From positions 1-10,803 of the forward strand of contig JAJPEO010000327.1 in assembly GCA_021166815.1 (NCBI GenBank): DNA of 10,803 nt, given 5' to 3'. Below the pieces are notes generated by a model. That model searched no databases, was not told the DNA's origin, and saw only the letters and a program-made list of their open reading frames with translations. This document shows, piece by piece, positions 1 to 6,625 of this stretch (within the stretch, counting starts at the first letter, position 1; the number at the start of each line of letters is the position of its first letter). This stretch comes from Nocardioides sp. Lineage in GTDB: Bacteria > Actinomycetota > Actinomycetes > Propionibacteriales > Nocardioidaceae. Position numbers and translations under genes: made by a program.

Positions 1-33
1 CCAGGCGTAGCGCGTCAGGTTCCTCCCGCTCAC
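1..33 (-). CDS. Possible 5' end of a leftward gene, perhaps a cation diffusion facilitator transporter (partial)
   Basis: On the minus strand a GTG at 33-31 opens a frame that runs off the window and reads V-S-G-R-N-L-T-R-Y-A-W. An N-terminus of the form LTRYAW is one I associate from memory with actinobacterial cation diffusion facilitator (CDF) transporters, in which the first membrane helix follows directly. Eleven residues cannot prove this. Another in-frame GTG lies six bases upstream (39-37). No clear Shine-Dalgarno sequence precedes either start, which weakens the call. If real, the gene is divergent from the Bax inhibitor-1 family gene and the two share the 34-172 intergenic region. 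Confidence 0.3.
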   Translation of the reverse strand, partial: MSGRNLTRYAW

Positions 34-102
34 GGGCACATCGTGGCACGTCGCACCAGGGGAGACCGCGACCACGCGGGAACACCGGGCCGCGCACGGA
101 CG

Positions 103-130
103 TTCGACCTTGTACCACCACGGCTACAGT
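103..130 (+). promoter_or_regulatory. Candidate promoter of the Bax inhibitor-1 family gene
   Basis: TTCGAC at 103-108 and TACAGT at 125-130 are separated by 16 bp. The second hexamer fits the TAnnnT -10 pattern of actinobacterial housekeeping promoters. Transcription would start near 137-138 and leave a leader of about 35 nt containing the GAGGAG ribosome-binding site. The rest of 34-172 shows no other convincing signal. Confidence 0.4.
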
Positions 131-172
131 GGTCCGCACCACATGACGGCCTCCGAGGAGAGACCAGAACCC

Positions 173-973
173 ATGAAGAGCAACAACCCCGTCTTCGCCC
201 GTTCCGAAGAGTTCAACCGCCCCTACGCCCAGCAGGACCCCTACGGCGACCCCTCGACCTGGGGCACCGGCGCACCGGGCGTCCAGGTCGACGCCGGCCG
301 GATGACGGTCGACTCGGTCGTGCCGAAGGCCGCGATCACGCTGTTCGTGGTCGTCGCCGCCGCCGCGGCCACGTGGTTCTGGACCGGTGACGTCACCAGC
401 GAGACCGTCGACCGGCTCTACCTCGCCCTGATGGTCGGCTCGCTCGGCGCCTTCGCGCTGTCGATGGTCAACTCGTTCAAGCGCGTCGTCAGCCCCGCCC
501 TCGTGCTGGCCTTCGCCGCGCTGGAGGGCGTCGCCCTCGGCGCGATCAGCAAGTTCTTCGAGGCCCAGTTCGACGGCATCGTCACCAGCGCGGTCCTCGG
601 CACCTTCGGTGCCTTCGCCGGCACGCTCGCGGTCTACAAGTTCTTCGACATCCAGGTCGGCAACAAGTTCCGCACGTTCGTGATGGCCGGCATGTTCGGC
701 ATGGTGGGCCTGGGCCTGCTGTCGATGGTGCTCGGCTTCTTCGGCATCGACACCGGCCTGTTCGGCATGGGCGGCCTGGGTCTCGTCATGGCCATCGCCG
801 GCCTGGTGCTCGGTGTGTTCATGCTGGTCCTCGACTTCGACTTCGTCGAGAACGGCGTGGCGGCCGGCCTGCCCGAGCGCGAGTCCTGGCGTGCGGCCTT
901 CGCGCTGACCGTCAGCCTCGTCTGGATCTACACCAACCTGCTGCGCATCCTCGCGATCTTCCAGCAGGACTGA
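173..973 (+). CDS. Bax inhibitor-1/YccA family membrane protein
   Basis: The product is 266 residues. A hydrophilic N-terminus of about 50 residues, rich in Pro, Asn and Asp, is followed by six to seven hydrophobic helices. Family marks are the LEG(V)ALG segment at about 117-122 and the acidic LDFDFVENG segment at about 220-228 (Asp221, Asp223, Glu226) near the end of the bundle. In the characterised bacterial relative YetJ, paired aspartates gate a pH-dependent calcium leak, and the equivalent role here is inferred. ATG 173 is chosen because GAGGAG at 155-160 precedes it at good spacing and MKSNNPVF is a typical start of the actinobacterial form; in-frame ATGs at 110 and 143 lack such a site. 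The gene stands alone, faces the SGNH hydrolase gene tail to tail and is separated from it by a strong hairpin. Family certain; physiological role unknown. Confidence 0.93.
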   Translation: MKSNNPVFARSEEFNRPYAQQDPYGDPSTWGTGAPGVQVDAGRMTVDSVVPKAAITLFVVVAAAAATWFWTGDVTSETVDRLYLALMVGSLGAFALSMVNSFKRVVSPALVLAFAALEGVALGAISKFFEAQFDGIVTSAVLGTFGAFAGTLAVYKFFDIQVGNKFRTFVMAGMFGMVGLGLLSMVLGFFGIDTGLFGMGGLGLVMAIAGLVLGVFMLVLDFDFVENGVAAGLPERESWRAAFALTVSLVWIYTNLLRILAIFQQD

Positions 974-985
974 CCCACCTCGACC

Positions 986-1016
986 ACGCGCCCGCCGGCT
1001 CAGCCGGCGGGCGCGT
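986..1016. terminator. Bidirectional hairpin between convergent genes, stop codon in the loop
   Basis: Perfect 15-base arms at 986-1000 and 1002-1016 surround one central base. In RNA this folds as a 14-bp GC-rich stem with a three-base loop. The loop, TCA at 1000-1002, is exactly the complement of the TGA stop codon of the leftward SGNH gene. The stem begins 12 bases after the stop of the rightward gene, so it can serve both genes. No T-rich tract follows on either strand, so if it terminates it does so without the classical U tail, as many proposed high-GC actinobacterial terminators do. Confidence 0.7.
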
Positions 1017-2043
1017 CGTCGTCCCCGGCTGCGTCCCCGGCCCCGTCCTCGGTGGCCTCGGGAGTCTCGGTGGCCGACGGCTGGCGCCGGCGGTGGCGCA
1101 GCTCGACCCAGCGCCCGCGCAGGCCGCGCTGGGAGCCGGACACCTCGGTGCCGTCGACCTCGGTGCCGGGCGTGCGCACGGCTCGTACGGCGGCCTTGGC
1201 GACGGGCAGCACGCCCTCACCGCGCTGGGCCGACGGCGCTGCCTCGTCGTCCTCGATGATGCCGAGGGCGGCCAGCGTGGAGGGCACCAGCACCGACGCG
1301 AGCTGGCGGTAGCCGTCGGCGGAGGGGTGGAAGCGGTCGGGCCCGAACAGCAGCGCCGGCGCGGCGTCGAACTCCGGTCCCAGGACGTCGCCCAGCGACA
1401 CGGTGCGCCCGCCCTCCTCGACGACCGTGATCGTCTGGGCGGCCGCCAGGCGCCGTGACCACTGCCGCGCCACCTGCTTGAGCGGCGGCGGGATCGGCCG
1501 GACGGTGCCCAGGTCCGGGCAGGTCCCGACGACCACCTCGACTTCCGCCTCGTGCAGCATCCGGACGGCCTCGGCGAGGTGTCGCACGGACTGCGAGGGC
1601 CGGACGGTGTGGGTGACGTCGTTGGCGCCGATCAGGATGACGGCGACGTCGGGGTGGGTGGCGAGCGCCCGTGTCACCTGCTCGGCGAGGTCGCTGGACT
1701 GCGCCCCGACCCTCGCGAGCGATCGCAGGTGCACGCGCCGGTCGGCGCGGGCCGCGACACCGCTGGCCAGGTGGGCCCCCGGGGTCTCCTCGACGCGGTC
1801 GACGCCGTAGCCGGCGGCGCTGGAGTCGCCCAGCAGCACGATGCGCACGCCCGGCCCCGGACGACCGCGGCCGTACCAGCCCGTGGCGTCGGGGGGAACG
1901 CCGTCGACGACGCCGATCAGGTGGCGGGCGAAACGTGCTTCGGCGACCAGCACGCCGTAGAGGCCGGCGCCCAGCACCGACAGCCCGCCTCCTCCGAAGG
2001 CGGCCGCTGATGCCAGCTTGCGTGCAGCCCCGGTCGCGCTCAT
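1000..2043 (-). CDS. SGNH/GDSL-type hydrolase, membrane-anchored or exported
   Basis: The product is 347 residues. A hydrophobic segment at about 14-35 looks like a signal anchor, so the enzyme probably acts outside the membrane. SGNH blocks appear in order: GDSS at 72-75 with nucleophile Ser74, Gly113 in a block II position, GAND at 139-142 with Asn141, and DRFH at 236-239 giving the Asp/His pair (Asp236, His239). This is a complete lipase/esterase catalytic set; the substrate cannot be read. About 85 residues after the catalytic His form a charged tail with a basic patch (RHRRR near 316-320) and an acidic Gly/Ala-rich end, probably disordered. From memory, a GDSL-type esterase gene (Rv1075c) also lies close to cbs in Mycobacterium tuberculosis. 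The start is ATG 2043, with no Shine-Dalgarno but a -10-like box seven bases upstream, so it is read as leaderless. The frame stays open upstream through cbs, a GC-rich artefact. Confidence 0.9.
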   Translation of the reverse strand: MSATGAARKLASAAAFGGGGLSVLGAGLYGVLVAEARFARHLIGVVDGVPPDATGWYGRGRPGPGVRIVLLGDSSAAGYGVDRVEETPGAHLASGVAARADRRVHLRSLARVGAQSSDLAEQVTRALATHPDVAVILIGANDVTHTVRPSQSVRHLAEAVRMLHEAEVEVVVGTCPDLGTVRPIPPPLKQVARQWSRRLAAAQTITVVEEGGRTVSLGDVLGPEFDAAPALLFGPDRFHPSADGYRQLASVLVPSTLAALGIIEDDEAAPSAQRGEGVLPVAKAAVRAVRTPGTEVDGTEVSGSQRGLRGRWVELRHRRRQPSATETPEATEDGAGDAAGDDDAPAG

Positions 2044-2050
2044 GCCGGTG

Positions 2051-2056
2051 AGCCTA
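2051..2056 (-). promoter_or_regulatory. -10 box of a leaderless promoter for the SGNH hydrolase gene
   Basis: On the minus strand the hexamer reads TAGGCT and is followed by seven bases and then the ATG at 2043. This spacing places the transcription start at or one base before the start codon. There is no ribosome-binding site and no clear -35 box. It lies 11 bp from the opposing -10 box of cbs. Confidence 0.5.
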
Positions 2057-2067
2057 CGCACTCGGGC

Positions 2068-2073
2068 TACATT
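2068..2073 (+). promoter_or_regulatory. -10 box of a leaderless promoter for cbs
   Basis: TACATT fits the TAnnnT -10 pattern and ends six bases before GTG 2080, so transcription should begin at the start codon itself. No Shine-Dalgarno sequence is present in the 36 bases between the two divergent genes. The -35 position (about 2045-2050) holds no recognisable hexamer. Confidence 0.55.
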
Positions 2074-2079
2074 GAGCCG

Positions 2080-3477
2080 GTGCAGTACGCGAACTCGGTC
2101 CTCGACCTCATCGGCCACACCCCGCTCGTGCGCCTGGAACGCACGCTCGACCTCGATGCGGGGGCGGACGGCGCCGCCCCGCTGGTGCTCGCGAAGGTCG
2201 AGTACCTCAACCCCGGCGGGTCGGTGAAGGACCGCATCGCCACGCGCATGATCGAGGCGGCTGAGGCCTCCGGCGAGCTCGAGCCCGGCGGCACCATCGT
2301 GGAGCCGACCTCGGGCAACACCGGTGTGGGCCTGGCGATGGTGGCCCAGCAGAAGGGCTACAAGTGCATCTTCGTGTGCCCCGACAAGGTCAGCGAGGAC
2401 AAGCGCAACGTCCTCAAGGCCTACGGCGCCGAGGTCGTCGTCTGCCCGACCGCGGTCGCGCCCGAGCACCCCGACTCCTACTACAACGTCAGCGACCGCC
2501 TGGCCTCGCAGCCGGGGGCGTGGAAGCCCGACCAGTACTCCAACCCCCACAACCCGCGCTCGCACTACGAGACGACGGGCCCGGAGATCTGGGAGCAGAC
2601 CGACGGCAGGATCACGCACTTCGTCGCGGGTGTGGGCACCGGCGGCACCATCAGCGGGATCGGGCGCTACCTCAAGGAGAAGAACCCCGAGATCCAGGTC
2701 GTCGGCGCCGACCCGGCCGGCTCGGTCTACTCCGGCGGCACCGGGCGCCCCTACCTGGTCGAGGGCGTGGGCGAGGACTTCTGGCCCGACACGTACGACC
2801 GCGAGGTCGCCGACCGCATCATCGAGGTCTCCGACGCCGACTCCTTCGCCTTCACCCGGCGCCTGGCCCGTGAGGAGCAGCTGCTCGTCGGGGGCTCCTC
2901 CGGCATGGCGGCGTTCGCCGCCCGCCAGCTCGCGCACGAGCTGGCCGAGCAGGGGCGCAGTGACGCGGTGATCGTGGTGCTGCTGCCCGACTCCGGCCGC
3001 GGCTACCTCACCAAGGTCTTCAACGACGAGTGGCTGGCTCGCTACGGCTTCGCCACCGGCGCGGCCGGTGCCTCGCGCACGGTCGGCGAGGTGCTGCGCG
3101 GCAAGTCCGGCGAGCTGCCCGACCTGGTCCACACCCACCCCGGCGAGACCATCGCCGAGGCCGTGGAGATCCTCAAGGAGTACGGCGTCTCCCAGATGCC
3201 GGTCGTCCGCGCGGAGCCACCGATCGTCGCCGCCGAGGTGGCCGGATCGGTCTCCGACCGCACGCTCCTCGACGCGCTGTTCGCCGGCACGGCCAAGCTG
3301 AGCGACCGCGTGGAGGACCACATGTCCGACCCGCTGCCCACCATCGGCTCCAGCGAGGCCGCGACCGACGCGGTCCACCTGCTCGAGCACGCCGACGCGG
3401 TCCTGGTGCACGAGGACGGCAAGCCCGTCGGGGTGCTCACCCGGCAGGACCTCCTCGCGTTCCTGGCGGAGTCGTGA
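2080..3477 (+). CDS. cbs: Cystathionine beta-synthase
   Basis: A 465-residue PLP enzyme that condenses homocysteine with serine to cystathionine, the first step of reverse transsulfuration, and can also release H2S from cysteine. The catalytic domain (about 1-320) shows the PLP lysine in NPGGSVKDR (Lys50), TSGNTG at 77-82, the phosphate-binding GVGTGGT at 184-190, the SGGTGRPYLVEGVGEDF segment typical of true CBS rather than cysteine synthase, and GGSSG at 271-275. Two CBS repeats fill about 335-465, ending in PVGVLTRQDLLAFL. There is no N-terminal heme extension. The length matches the mycobacterial enzyme as I recall it. GTG 2080 is chosen because MQYANSVLDLIGHTPLVRL is the expected N-terminus and a -10 box sits six bases upstream. 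The stop overlaps the start of a lipoprotein gene, where cystathionine gamma-synthase might have been expected. A cysteine synthase carrying CBS domains is a less likely alternative. Confidence 0.93.
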   Translation: MQYANSVLDLIGHTPLVRLERTLDLDAGADGAAPLVLAKVEYLNPGGSVKDRIATRMIEAAEASGELEPGGTIVEPTSGNTGVGLAMVAQQKGYKCIFVCPDKVSEDKRNVLKAYGAEVVVCPTAVAPEHPDSYYNVSDRLASQPGAWKPDQYSNPHNPRSHYETTGPEIWEQTDGRITHFVAGVGTGGTISGIGRYLKEKNPEIQVVGADPAGSVYSGGTGRPYLVEGVGEDFWPDTYDREVADRIIEVSDADSFAFTRRLAREEQLLVGGSSGMAAFAARQLAHELAEQGRSDAVIVVLLPDSGRGYLTKVFNDEWLARYGFATGAAGASRTVGEVLRGKSGELPDLVHTHPGETIAEAVEILKEYGVSQMPVVRAEPPIVAAEVAGSVSDRTLLDALFAGTAKLSDRVEDHMSDPLPTIGSSEAATDAVHLLEHADAVLVHEDGKPVGVLTRQDLLAFLAES

Positions 3478-3935
3478 GGGCGGCTCGGGGCCGCGGCGCG
3501 GTGCTGCGCGCGGCCGCAGCCGGCCTGCTGGTGACGGTGCTGGGCGCGTGCAGCAGCGACGGCTCGGGCACCGACCCGGTCGAGGTGGAGGTCGGTGAGG
3601 AGTTCACCTGGAACGACTTCACCGTCGAGGAGGGGTGGAGCCTCAAGCCGATCGAGCGCACGATCGACGTCAACGAGACCGTGGTCTCCCCGGAGGTCTC
3701 GGGCTCGATCGTCAACAACCTCGACGAGGAGCGGGCGCCGATCTTCCAGATGGTGTTCAGCCAGGACGGCGACGATCTCGCCACGGTCAACTGCTCGGCG
3801 ATGAAGCTGGTCAAGGACCAGGCCGGCGAGCTGCTGTGCCCCGGCTTCGGAGCCACCATGCCCCTGGACTACGACACCGTGACCGTGCAGGAGTTCCGGC
3901 GCGGCGAGAGCGGTCCGAGCTCCGCCGGTCTCTGA
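3474..3935 (+). CDS. Small secreted lipoprotein of unknown function, translationally coupled to cbs
   Basis: The product is 153 residues, read from GTG 3474, which overlaps the cbs stop as GTGA. The N-terminus is a lipoprotein signal: a basic stretch (Arg2, Arg5, Arg7, Arg12), a hydrophobic core at about 13-24 and the lipobox L23-G24-A25-C26, giving lipidation at Cys26 and an extracytoplasmic mature protein. The mature part is acidic and looks beta-rich, with alternating hydrophobic residues, a SGSIVNN turn at about 76-82 and two further cysteines (Cys107, Cys122) that could form a disulfide. The pattern faintly recalls FxLYD-type extracellular beta domains, but I do not recognise the family. 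The overlap implies co-expression with cbs, which is odd for an exported protein. The frame is open far upstream, but only the GTG start yields a signal peptide. A hairpin spans the stop codon. Confidence 0.82.
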   Translation: MRAARGRGAVLRAAAAGLLVTVLGACSSDGSGTDPVEVEVGEEFTWNDFTVEEGWSLKPIERTIDVNETVVSPEVSGSIVNNLDEERAPIFQMVFSQDGDDLATVNCSAMKLVKDQAGELLCPGFGATMPLDYDTVTVQEFRRGESGPSSAGL

Positions 3936-3942
3936 CCGGCGG
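3922..3942 (+). terminator. Hairpin across the lipoprotein stop codon
   Basis: CCGCCGGTC at 3922-3930 pairs perfectly with GACCGGCGG at 3934-3942 around the loop TCT, giving a 9-bp stem. The stop codon TGA (3933-3935) begins in the loop. There is no U tract. It is a likely end-of-transcript structure for the cbs-lipoprotein unit. Confidence 0.5.
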
Positions 3943-3965
3943 GCAGCCGTCAGGCCGGGGCCGCG

Positions 3966-3981
3966 GCCGGCTCGGGCCGGC
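3966..3981 (-). terminator. Short hairpin directly after the CsoR/CstR-family gene
   Basis: Two copies of the self-complementary GCCGGC (3966-3971 and 3976-3981) are separated by four bases. They form a 6-bp stem with a tetraloop immediately downstream of the leftward stop codon at 3984-3982. Together with the hairpin at 3922-3942 it fills the 46-base gap between two convergent genes. No T-rich tail is present. Confidence 0.4.
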
Positions 3982-4284
<303 letters not shown>

Positions 4285-4286
4285 TT

Positions 4287-4302
4287 ATACCCCACGGGGT
4301 AT
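4287..4302. promoter_or_regulatory. CsoR/CstR-type operator
   Basis: A perfect inverted repeat, ATACCCC-AC-GGGGTAT, lies between the divergent repressor and reductase genes. A TACCC arm, four central bases and a GGGTA arm is the operator layout described for the CsoR/CstR/FrmR family. It overlaps the spacer of the repressor promoter and touches the probable -10 region of the rightward gene, so one site can regulate both. Confidence 0.8.
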
Positions 4303-4309
4303 GTATTGT
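4300..4309 (+). promoter_or_regulatory. Probable -10 region of the reductase-rhodanese gene
   Basis: Overlapping candidates TATGTA (4300-4305) and TATTGT (4304-4309; TAnnnT pattern) lie at the right edge of the operator. No good -35 hexamer is visible at the matching distance. The leader to ATG 4364 would be about 50 nt and contains GGAGG. Confidence 0.45.
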
Positions 4310-4363
4310 CGAGACGGAACTCCTTCAGTATTCAGCATCGAGTCCGTCAGTTCGGAGGCAGTG

Positions 4364-5983
4364 ATGGCGCGACGCGTGGTGATCGTCGGTGGAGTCGCCG
4401 GCGGCATGTCGGCAGCGACCCGGCTGCGACGCAACGACGAGACGATCGAGATCGTGGTGCTCGAGCGAGGCGAGCACGTCTCCTTCGCCAACTGCGGTCT
4501 CCCGTACCACCTCGGCGGGGTCATCGAGGAGCGCGACGCGTTGCTGCTGCAGACGCCGCAGTCCCTCGCCGCCCGCTTCGCCATCGACGTCCGCACCGGC
4601 CACGAGGTCACCGCGATCGATCCTGAGCGGCGCGTCGTGACGGTGCGTCACGCCGACGGTGGGTCCGAGGTGTCGTACGACGACCTCGTGCTGGCCACCG
4701 GCGCCGCCCCCATGCGGCTGGACGTCCCGGGCGGCGAGCGCGCGCTCGCCCTGCGCGACATCGCCGACGTGGACCGGATGCAGGCGGCCCTGGCCGCAGG
4801 ACCGGCCAGTGCCGTGGTCGTCGGCGCGGGCTTCGTCGGCCTCGAGGTCGCCGAGAACCTCGTCGCCCGCGGCCTCCAGGTCGCGGTGGTCGAGCTCGCC
4901 GACCAGGTCCTCGCCCCGCTCGACCCCGAGATGGCCGTCGCCGTGCAGCGCCGGCTCGTCGAGCGCGGCGTCGACGTCCGCACCGGCACCTCGGTCACGC
5001 GCCTGGACGGCGACAAGGCCGTCCTCGCCGACGGCTCGGTGCTCCCCGCCGAGCTGGTTGTCGCCGCCATGGGCGTGCGCCCCGAGTCCAGGCTGGCCAC
5101 CGCCGCCGGGCTCGAGGTCGGCGAGCGCGGCGGCATCGTCGTCGACCGCGAGCAGCGCACCAGCGCACCACACGTCTACGCCGTCGGCGACGCCGTCGAG
5201 AAGCACGACGCCATCAGCGGCGCCGGGTCGCTCGTCCCCCTCGCCCAGACGGCCAACCGGCACGGCAGGCTCGTCGCCGACGTCATCGCCGGGCGGCACA
5301 CGTCCTCCCAGCCGGTGCTCGGCACCGCCGTGGTCGGGGTGTTCGGGCTCACGATCGCCGCAGTCGGTTGGAACGAGAAGCGCCTGCGCGGGGCCGGTCG
5401 TGACGTGCGCGTGATCCACACCCACCCCTCCTCGCACGCCGGCTACTACCCGGGTGCGGAGCAGATGGCCCTCAAGCTGCTGGTCGACCCGGCCACCGAC
5501 GAGATCCTCGGCGCCCAGGGCGTCGGTGGTGAAGGCGTCGACAAGCGCATCGACGTCATCGCGACCGCCATGCGCGGCGGGCTGCGGGCGAGCGACCTCG
5601 CCGACCTGGAGCTGGCCTACGCGCCGCAGTACGGCTCGGCCAAGGACCCGATCAACATGCTCGGGTTCATCGCCGACAACCTGCGCGCCGGCACCGAGCG
5701 CACCGTGCAGTGGCACGAGCTCGACGCCCTCCTGGCCTCCGGCGCGACCCTGGTCGACGTGCGATCACCGCAGGAGTTCGCTCACGGCGCGATCCCCGGC
5801 GCCGTCAACGTCCCGGTCGACGAGCTGCGGGACCGCCTGGACGAGCTGCCCGAGGGTCCGCTCGTCGTGCACTGCCGGGTCGGGCTCCGCGGCCACGTGG
5901 CCGCGCGGCTGCTCGCCCAGCACGGCCGCGACGTCGTCAACCTCGACGGCGGCTACCTCACCTGGCGCGCCGGCACGCAGTAG
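4364..5983 (+). CDS. CoA-disulfide/persulfide reductase with C-terminal rhodanese domain
   Basis: A 539-residue fusion of a flavin pyridine-nucleotide-disulfide reductase and a rhodanese domain, the CoADR-RHD type, which reduces CoA disulfide or CoA persulfide using NAD(P)H. The reductase (about 1-440) has the FAD Rossmann motif GGVAGG at 9-14, the single redox cysteine in SFANCGLPY (Cys44), ATG at 111-113, the NAD(P)H motif GAGFVG at 154-159, the second FAD motif YAVGDA at 272-277 (Asp276) and the dimer-interface segment AYAPQYGSAKDPIN at 418-431. The rhodanese (about 445-539) has DVR at 465-467 and the active-site loop C504-R-V-G-L-R509, so Cys504 can carry persulfide sulfur. ATG 4364 follows GGAGG (4354-4358) by five bases; the open frame upstream crosses the operator and is not coding. 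The divergent CstR-like repressor and operator indicate induction by reactive sulfur. A plain NADH oxidase is unlikely given the rhodanese. Confidence 0.93.
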   Translation: MARRVVIVGGVAGGMSAATRLRRNDETIEIVVLERGEHVSFANCGLPYHLGGVIEERDALLLQTPQSLAARFAIDVRTGHEVTAIDPERRVVTVRHADGGSEVSYDDLVLATGAAPMRLDVPGGERALALRDIADVDRMQAALAAGPASAVVVGAGFVGLEVAENLVARGLQVAVVELADQVLAPLDPEMAVAVQRRLVERGVDVRTGTSVTRLDGDKAVLADGSVLPAELVVAAMGVRPESRLATAAGLEVGERGGIVVDREQRTSAPHVYAVGDAVEKHDAISGAGSLVPLAQTANRHGRLVADVIAGRHTSSQPVLGTAVVGVFGLTIAAVGWNEKRLRGAGRDVRVIHTHPSSHAGYYPGAEQMALKLLVDPATDEILGAQGVGGEGVDKRIDVIATAMRGGLRASDLADLELAYAPQYGSAKDPINMLGFIADNLRAGTERTVQWHELDALLASGATLVDVRSPQEFAHGAIPGAVNVPVDELRDRLDELPEGPLVVHCRVGLRGHVAARLLAQHGRDVVNLDGGYLTWRAGTQ

Positions 5984-6053
5984 GGCGTCCGTAAGGGCGC
6001 TCTCATCAGGGACTCACGAAGGCTTCACGCGCCTGCACCACGCTCGTGCCATC

Positions 6054-6075
6054 GCCGGACCGCGCCTGGTCCGGC
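6054..6075 (+). promoter_or_regulatory. Leader hairpin upstream of the beta-solenoid gene
   Basis: GCCGGACC (6054-6061) pairs perfectly with GGTCCGGC (6068-6075) around a six-base loop. It lies 71 bases after the stop of the reductase gene and 10 bases before the ribosome-binding site of the next gene. It could end the upstream transcript, attenuate read-through or shield the leader. The rest of 5984-6097 shows no promoter I can defend. Confidence 0.4.
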
Positions 6076-6097
6076 CTCGCTCGTGGAGGAGAGACCC

Positions 6098-6601
6098 ATG
6101 AAGAAGACGCTGCTCGCCGCCGTTCCGCTGGCCCTGCTGGGCCCGCTGCTGGTGTCCGCGCCCGCCCACGCCGACGACGTCCGCTGCCGCGGCACGATCG
6201 GTGCCCGTGTCATCGACGGAGACCTGGTCGTGCCCGCAGGAGCCACGTGCAAGCTCGTCGGCACGACGGTCAAGGGCAACGTCGAGGTCAAGCGCAACGC
6301 CCGGCTGGTCGCTCGTCGGATCAAGGTCGACGGCAACGTCCAGGCCAAGAAGCAGCGTCGCGTCGTCGTACGCCGCTCGTTCGTCGACGGCAACATCCAG
6401 CTCGAGCAGGGTCGTCGTGGCGGCGTCGTCAACCGCAACACCGTCAACGGGGACATCCAGCTGTTCTCCAACCGTGGCCTCTTCGAGGTGCGCCACAACC
6501 GCGTCGACGGCAACCTGCAGTGCAAGGGCAACAGCCCCCGGCCCGTCGGCACGGGCAACCGCGTGGAGGGCGACAAGGAGGACCAGTGCCGTCGCCTGTG
6601 A
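6098..6601 (+). CDS. Secreted basic repeat protein, predicted beta-solenoid
   Basis: The product is 167 residues. The signal peptide has MKK, a hydrophobic core at about 5-20 and an AHA cleavage site, so the mature protein probably starts at Asp26. The mature region is seven imperfect repeats centred on V-[DNK]-G-[ND]-[VIL]-Q. The glycines fall at 41, 60, 79, 98, 118, 138 and 158, a period of 19-20 residues that suits one turn of a parallel beta-helix. Cysteines occur only as Cys30/Cys51 at the front and Cys142/Cys164 at the back, each about one turn apart, so disulfides may cap both ends. The chain is rich in Arg and Lys. ATG 6098 follows GGAGGAG (6085-6091) by six bases. I recognise the type as a widespread uncharacterised actinobacterial secreted protein but know no function; a structural, surface-binding or polyanion-binding role is only a guess. 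It sits between two sulfur-related genes. Confidence 0.85.
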   Translation: MKKTLLAAVPLALLGPLLVSAPAHADDVRCRGTIGARVIDGDLVVPAGATCKLVGTTVKGNVEVKRNARLVARRIKVDGNVQAKKQRRVVVRRSFVDGNIQLEQGRRGGVVNRNTVNGDIQLFSNRGLFEVRHNRVDGNLQCKGNSPRPVGTGNRVEGDKEDQCRRL

Positions 6602-6613
6602 GCTGAGCGCCCC

Positions 6614-6619
6614 TAGAGT
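6614..6619 (+). promoter_or_regulatory. -10 box of a leaderless promoter for the TSUP transporter gene
   Basis: TAGAGT fits TAnnnT and ends six bases before GTG 6626, the same geometry as at cbs and at the gene starting at 7422. There is no usable Shine-Dalgarno between box and start codon, only a G run. Confidence 0.5.
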
Positions 6620-6625
6620 GCGGGG

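Noticed and set aside
43..390. Rightward frame overlapping the start of the Bax inhibitor-1 family gene
   Set aside because: Arg/Pro-rich frame-shifted reading of a strongly supported gene; no ribosome-binding site and no domain.
2044..3411. Minus-strand open frame continuous with the SGNH gene through the whole of cbs
   Set aside because: It reads as low-complexity Gly/Val/Arg/Asp-rich translation typical of the antisense of GC-rich codons. The sense strand encodes a full cbs with all motifs, and the SGNH protein has a natural start with signal anchor at 2043.
3474..3935. Possibility that the gene after cbs is a broken cystathionine gamma-synthase
   Set aside because: The product has a complete lipoprotein signal and no PLP-enzyme motif; it is an unrelated intact gene.
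4313..4348. GACGGA/TCCGTC inverted repeat in the reductase leader as a riboswitch-like element
   Set aside because: Only 6 bp separated by 24 bases with no inner pairing; expected by chance in GC-rich DNA.
4325..5716. 463-codon minus-strand frame opposite the reductase-rhodanese gene
   Set aside because: No recognisable domain, composition of a GC-rich shadow frame, and it crosses the leader of the sense gene.
6326..6515. DNA-level repeats around GTCGACGGCAAC as a possible CRISPR or iteron array
   Set aside because: The spacing follows the 19-20-residue protein repeat, copies diverge at synonymous positions and the frame is coding throughout.
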